The notes below the pieces were generated by a model. That model was not told the DNA's origin. It worked only from the letters and a program-made list of their open reading frames with translations, and searched no databases. Below are positions 58,950 through 64,000 of a DNA stretch of 64,000 nt, piece by piece. Every line of letters starts with the position of its first letter. Position 1 is the stretch's first letter. Source of the DNA: Zygnema cylindricum (Eukaryota; Streptophyta; Zygnematophyceae; Zygnematales; Zygnemataceae); the NCBI GenBank assembly GCA_037447655.1, contig JBBHKE010002450.1, positions 124,001 through 188,000 on the forward strand, in the 5' to 3' direction. Made by a program: the position numbers and the translations under genes.

Positions 58950-59870
58950 TATTGAAATTGGAAATATTTACTCAGTAGATGGAGTTGTGAGAAGGAATTA
59001 AGTACTTAGAATACTTTGGGAAGTTGAAATCTGTGATACTTACCTCAAATAGTGTTACAGTAATAGAGGACTAAGAGAGTGTATTGTTCGGCCAGTTGGA
59101 CACGCGTCAGTTGGAAAAGCATATTGCAGGTTTTACGAGGTAGCGCCGATGACCAGTTACACGTGTCGGGAGACTAACGAGCGGATTGATGGAATCGGCC
59201 GAACGGAATGCAAACCGCATATATGGAAAAGTATGGTAGGGTCAGTCAAGAAGAGCCGTTGATTGACAACGAATTGACGAACGTGATTCAGAAGGGACCA
59301 CAGATGACGAAGCACACTTGGAAGGCATCAGGTGCTTCATACTACGAACAACAGTCAGTCGGATGCTATGGACCACTGCTGACTAAGCGCGAAGAACATT
59401 TAACGTACGGACTCCTATTTGTAAATATTTGGATACAATGATTTGTAGTTTAGCTAATTTAAAATAGTGTCGCACTATTCAGATTATAGATATGGCAAAA
59501 TTAGGTTTTGGAAGTACTCTTATAATAGTAAGTACACTTTTAGTACTTTGTCGTAGCATAGAACAGTATTGTAGTCAAGTCACTTAAATTAGTGTGACCA
59601 ATAGATACTCACTATGAGTATATAGTTTAGGACTTAGACAACTTGTGATCATCCAGGTCTTGGGATATTAAACAACTAAGGCAGTTTTTGTGAATCTGCA
59701 GTGTGAATACCTTATGGTTGACTCGATCAATTGGCTTCAATCTTTGAGGAGTGATTCTAAATTGTGTTTACTGTTGTTATGCAGAATTTGAGTCTGCATA
59801 GATCACTGAGTTGCATTTTCTTGTATCTTGAATTTAGTTGTTGAGTAGGGTGCTTGATAGCTTTTGTTTT
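58950..59870 (+). repeat. probable 3' LTR, copia copy D
   Basis: It starts just after the polypurine tract with TATTGAAATTGG, a mutated form of the usual TGTTGAAA start. The end is not defined. No second copy exists in the window, so the call rests on position. Confidence 0.55.
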
Positions 59871-59872
59871 AG

Positions 59873-60010
59873 ATGTCTAAATCCACTACTACTGCTCCTA
59901 GCTCACCTCCTGCTACTGTGGTTGTAGAACAACAGGTGTGGCGATCGTACACCCTGTTTTCTGATTGGGACGCGCCATCTAATCTCACGCGCCAACGTGA
60001 TTACATGTGA
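59873..60010 (+). pseudogene. possible gag N-terminus right of the copy D LTR
   Basis: A 45-codon frame starts MSKSTTTAPSSPPATVVVE, a Ser/Thr/Pro/Val-rich leader like that of many copia Gag proteins, and then loses likeness and stops. If it belongs to family D, an LTR here is followed by a second internal region, as in a tandem copy. It may also be a chance frame. Confidence 0.3.
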
Positions 60011-60075
60011 CATCCGTTATACTTGCTACTTCCACTACTCTTACCACGCACTTGACACATCTCTCTATGTAGTTA

Positions 60076-60085
60076 NNNNNNNNNN
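60076..60085. other. assembly gap (10 N)
   Basis: Ten N characters mark a join of unknown true length. Continuity across it should not be assumed. Confidence 0.99.
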
Positions 60086-62655
60086 CCACGCACATGATAT
60101 ATTCCACATTGTTATATATCGTAAAGGTTAAAAAAAACGTGTAATTTGGAGACTTACTGCGCACGCTAACAGTGAGAAAGACTCTAAAAAATTTTGATAT
60201 CCTCATCCTAATAACCTGGTACTCCACTTATTCAAGTGCGGTCTTATAATTGTACTTTTGGTCTTATTCTTTCCTTTTCTTTTCGTCGGTCAACTTTGTC
60301 TAATAGATTTGGTCTTTGTGTAGCCGCCCAAATCTACTTTGTGTAACGTGGTTCAGTAATATCCACAGTAATTAGCATTTTGTAACTTTGTATAAAAGGA
60401 TCTCGTTTCATAATGAAATCATCAATCTCGATCACACAATTCCAAATGTTTTGACTATCTCTATCTTTTACTATGGCGTCCAATAATCCTACTCCTATAG
60501 TTTTAAAAAATCTCAGAAAGAGTGACAATCGCACGCGTCATTCAGAGGTTTAATGTGCAAAAAAAATTGGAAATGCTATATATTGTTACACCTTATATAG
60601 TACACGCACCACACGGGTATATGGTGGTTTTTTCCAGAAGCTTCTTTCAATAAGTCAATAAAGAGAAACATCAACATTAGAAACATGTGCGAATTCACTT
60701 CACTTTGTTCTGTTCAACTCTTATCAACTTTTATTACCAAGTGTAAAAAAAAAAAAAAAAAAGATACATCTGTAAATCTTATTTGATACAGCGATTGTAG
60801 TTATTGACATAAGCGGTCTTAAGGCACAAATTGAAGTGCAAAAACATAGTTTACAATCTTGTGATAAAGAGGATACTATGCACCATACATAATGTTTTGT
60901 ATTAGGGTAGGGACCTTTGAAACTCTTGCCATTTTGTTCTCACGCCTTCCTATCATCCGAGATTGCGTTTATTGCAGTATAGTGTTGTCATCTCCCATCC
61001 TTCTTTATCTTATATTGCGGTTATGAATCATTGCCTTGTTCCAGATTTTTGTCCTTTGTTAATCAAGGCGAGGATGAGAAATATATCCCGTTTATTTTCT
61101 GTTTTCTTTTTCGAAGTCGATTGCTCTCTAGTATATCGACAATGGTTGGAGATTGCCTCATACTACCAGCCATAACAGAATTACAATGACTTACATAGCT
61201 GTTTTCATGTCTACGGATTTTTTTGTAAGGTTGTTGGAAATAAAGTGCTGTACAAGAAACAAAAAGAGCTTTTCTCCAGTTTATGCCATGGTGTCAATTG
61301 TCAAAGTACAATTATAGTCTAATTCGAACGAGAGTTAATATTATGATTGTGTATTTCAAATATGATTTGCATCGCCTGTCCAAGCTACATCTCAAGGTAT
61401 TGACACTTCTTCGTATACGATAGTGTGTTAGGCACTCACACATGTGTCTTCTTCAATAATATGATGTGCACAATTTTATAGACATAAGGTGGCTGGGTAA
61501 TGTATGCTATGACTAGTGACCATAGTACTCAGAAAGCTCCTGAATTTAATTTACTTTTGATGGTTTGGAAACAAAAACATCCCAAAAGCCATTCTAAAGG
61601 GCAGTCTCTTGTCTGGAATTAGTGTATGATATCAAGAACTACAATATTTTGTATTGCGCAAACTATTCTGTTTGAAATTTCGAACACAAGGTTCGGATAT
61701 GATAGTACTTTGTTTTCCTCCGAGGACACATTGTGGCACATGCTTAGTCACAAACATCTGGCAGAGCTGACCCAACCATGATCAGCAGCAAGTTTTATTT
61801 TCAAAAGTATGTTTATTAACCACTTATTCCTTCAGTTTTCAGTTATTAAATTTGATGTTAAGGACATTGACGTTGCATAAACCTTCTGAGTCTGGAGGGC
61901 TTCCTCAAGAACCACAACGCTTACTTAATCCGGTAAAGTTAAGGGACTGTTGTAAGTGGAAACCTTAAACTAACAAATATGAAACATTCACAAAAGCACA
62001 CAGACTAGGAATAAAATTTGCAATATCACAAGGGATCTCGTCTAAGCTGTGATTACTATGGATAGAAATAAGCAGCTCAGTATATTACCAGGTTGTTTTT
62101 GTTAAAGTTAAGTAATATATGTCAAAGTTGGTAAGACATTTATTTTAAAATCAACATTTTAGAAACTGTAGTAGACAAGATCAGCCACATTCTGATTCGA
62201 GAATTTCATATCATTCCACCAAGATTTGCTGCATAGAGGAGAGGCGATACTGATAAAAAAAGATAATGATAATGAATTTTGGACACAAATGTCCGAAATT
62301 TTCCTTGAAGTTTATTCCTACAAAAATGATAGCAATCGAGGAAAGACTCCAGCTTCCCTGGACCTATCAGTTGTTACCAGCACTTTATATTTCAGTGATC
62401 TACATTTCCTTTTCGAACGTGAACGCTCCTTTTTCTTTTAAATAAACAAATGTACAACTCTGTCCAATTCAAAACTTCCATTTTGCACAGCATCTCAAAC
62501 AATATCCAGGTTAAAGAATACCGTACAATCTACCAAAACCCTACCTGTATGTACTTCTTTCCTACATTTTTTTTTCCCTCCTAAAATATTACACACCTGT
62601 GTAAACAGTTGGGACATGATTTGCCGTCATAATTAACATTTGATCTCGGCCCCCG
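60086..62655. other. intergenic, no gene recognised
   Basis: AT-rich, with no domain or RNA gene seen. A TATAAAAGG run near 60390 resembles a promoter or LTR element but has no recognisable gene after it. Confidence 0.45.
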
Positions 62656-63981
62656 TCAAAAAGAGGCACAGGCGTGTCCTCCCTCGCGGTCACAACCAAT
62701 AACAGAAGATAGAAAATGAAGCGGTTCTCCTTCCTTAGGACGAGAGTGGGACCAGTTATTCTCCTCATTGTAAACAAAGAGGCCTTTGGGATGTACTCCA
62801 AATACTTTTCCAAATCCTGCCCAGAGGTTGGTAACAGGGCCGGTGAGGTTGGCCTCTCTCTCTCTCCCCCCTCTGCCATAAAAAAGCAGTCGACCAGTTC
62901 GCCTGAGTTGTTATTTCCATTTCTTGCACCAATCAAAGTTGAAGCGAGTTAGAAATATTCTTCTGAATCCAGGAAAAGGGAGGGAGGGAGGGAGGGAGGG
63001 AGGGAGGGAGGGAGGGAGGGAGGGAGGGAGGGAGGGAGGGAGTGGGCGGGAGGGAGAGGGAGGGAGAAGGGAAGGAAGGAAGGAAGAAAAAAATATAAAA
63101 AAAGAAAACAGGAAGATCAGCAGCTTGTCTTGTCTTGCCCTATCTTCCCTTGCCTTTGTCCTGTTTTGCCTTGTCTTGTCCTGCCTTGTCTTCTCTCACT
63201 AACCCTCTAAATGCAGAAAAGAAGCTGGACAAATCCTCGTCAAGGTTTCAGCAGAGATGATAGAAACAGCGATTTGCCTTTCGCAACTGCATTCCCTTGT
63301 TCCTTAACCCAACCTTCAAATAAAAGGAAGGTTGTATAGGTTCAACTCACCAATATCCTCGTGGTGCTCCACTCTGGCTGTTCCTTGCACTCCTGCGTAT
63401 AAGAAGCAGTGGTCCAAAAACAGACAATCTGCAAACCACAAACACCTTTTTTTTTATTTATTTATATCCATCATGGAACAGCTCAAGATACACGGTAGTG
63501 TGTCAACTACACTGCCCATCGCTATTAGTGTTGATAACACTGATTTGGTCAAGGCTTCATTTGACCAAAAATCACAAAATTGTGTTTTAGGGACACAATT
63601 TGAGGAGAATAGACTACAAGTCAACACGTCTACCTACACTAAATTAGAATTATACATTCTATTACCAAATCTACAAAATAATTCCTTCATACTAATAGCA
63701 ATTGACAGTGCTAGTGGTCCAACATGAAAGATATGGAAGGAGCACATCATTCACTGTGTAGCTTTACAACATTGACATTAACATAAATGCATATATTTTT
63801 GAAGAGAGGTTTATACAATGACATTAACAGAAAAAAAAAATTTGAAGAGATCAGGTTTAATGGTAATTTACCGGGAGGAGAAACTGGTTATAATCAATGC
63901 GAAGCTTGACACTGTCTGGCAGGTGCCAGTCTATCAGGTAGAGAGCTTCCTTCGTCGAAAATGCACCAATTATTTTCGGGC
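62656..63981 (-). CDS. unidentified spliced gene, 3' part
   Basis: I do not recognise the family. Three exon-like blocks have good splice sites. 63981-63872 encodes PKIIGAFSTKEALYLIDWHL and KLRIDYNQFLLP, with a strong poly-T TGCAG acceptor. 63428 (or 63392) to 63351 encodes GVQGTARVEHHEDIG. 62816-62656 encodes FGKVFGVHPKGLFVYNEEN, EGEPLHFLSSVIGCD and REGGHACASF, then TGA. The last two join in phase across a 534-base intron. The first ends in phase 0 where phase 1 is needed, so a small exon between them has been missed or that block is misplaced. The gene continues beyond 64000. Its introns carry a MITE and a (GGGA)n array. Confidence 0.5.
62978..63042. repeat. (GGGA)n microsatellite
   Basis: About 16 units of GGGA on the + strand, followed by degenerate GGAA units. 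It sits in the last intron of the unidentified gene. Confidence 0.9.
63508..63713. mobile_element. MITE of the TA/CACYGT family (copy 8)
   Basis: It starts TA-CACTGCCCATCGCTATTAG and ends, reversed, CACTGTCAATTGCTATTAG. It is 206 bp with CTA on both flanks. The internal CCTACACTAAATTAG run is shared with the copy at 13532-13745. It is intronic to the unidentified gene. Confidence 0.75.
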
Positions 63982-64000
63982 CTGCACAAAAAAACCATTC

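Larger units (their letters stand above)
55088..59870 (+). mobile_element. 5'-truncated Ty1/copia element of a second family, copy D
   Basis: Gag, protease, integrase, RT and RNase H follow in copia order, then a polypurine tract (TTAGGGGAGT, 58941-58950) and an LTR starting TATTGAAATTGG. The left part of gag, the PBS and the 5' LTR are missing; the gypsy 3' LTR abuts directly. The right end of the LTR is not certain. Sequence differs from copies A, B and C. Confidence 0.8.

Noticed and set aside
59208-59441. 77-codon frame in the copy D LTR
   Set aside because: No domain, and it lies within a presumed LTR; likely chance.
62589-62936. 115-codon - frame containing LFDGGRDQMLIMTANHVP
   Set aside because: It overlaps a better exon in another frame (62816-62656) that joins in phase to the upstream exon and ends at a stop.

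Overview
The window looks like nuclear DNA of a land plant. It carries a spliced plant-type actin-interacting protein 1 (AIP1) gene, a spliced plant stress-responsive A/B-barrel (Dabb) gene, and plant-style Ty1/copia, Ty3/gypsy chromovirus and hAT elements. Both host genes have canonical GT-AG introns. AIP1 is clearly diverged from the flowering-plant version I know, which hints at a non-flowering plant, but that is only an inference. A 10-N run at 60076-60085 is an assembly gap.

Layout. 1-2.9 kb: non-coding DNA with a small MITE and two nested TIR elements, both with exact target-site duplications (TSDs). 2.9-8.0 kb: AIP1, 7 exons, + strand, reconstructed to 609 aa with all phases consistent. 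9.2-16.0 kb: a two-domain Dabb gene on the - strand, tail-to-tail with AIP1; six downstream exons are firm and the 5' two are a phase-consistent proposal (274 aa). 16-18 kb: a possible 1.9 kb TIR element carrying a TATA box and a 124-aa unknown ORF. 20.2-23.2 kb: truncated copia (copy A, - strand). 24-25.3 kb: hAT transposase relic (- strand). 26.0-36.0 kb: a second hAT element, split by a complete but decayed 6.26-kb copia (copy B, - strand, TSD GATCG). 37.2-38.4 kb: LTR plus gag start of copia copy C (+). 38.5-46 kb: very AT-rich, repeat-laden DNA. 46.0-47.0 kb: solo LTR of the same copia family. 47.6-48.4 kb: gypsy relic. 48.9-55.1 kb: a fairly young gypsy chromovirus with LTRs, primer-binding site (PBS), gag, pol and chromodomain, plus an unusual C-terminal extension of about 307 codons. 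55.1-60.0 kb: a second, decayed copia family (copy D) with a chimeric integrase. 62.6-64 kb: the 3' exons of an unidentified host gene on the - strand.

The host genes are unrelated. AIP1 works with ADF/cofilin in actin turnover, and the Dabb protein is a probable plastid or cytosolic stress protein. Most of the rest is nested mobile DNA. The best leads are: (1) copia A/B/C have a PBS matching the anticodon arm of initiator tRNA-Met, with the first gag ATG inside the PBS; (2) an antisense tRNA-like module sits at the same place in the LTRs of that family; (3) the gypsy polyprotein has a long extension after its chromodomain; (4) a TA-flanked MITE family has about eight termini here, several of them inside host introns; (5) the TIR elements and the copia-in-hAT insertion are cleanly nested.
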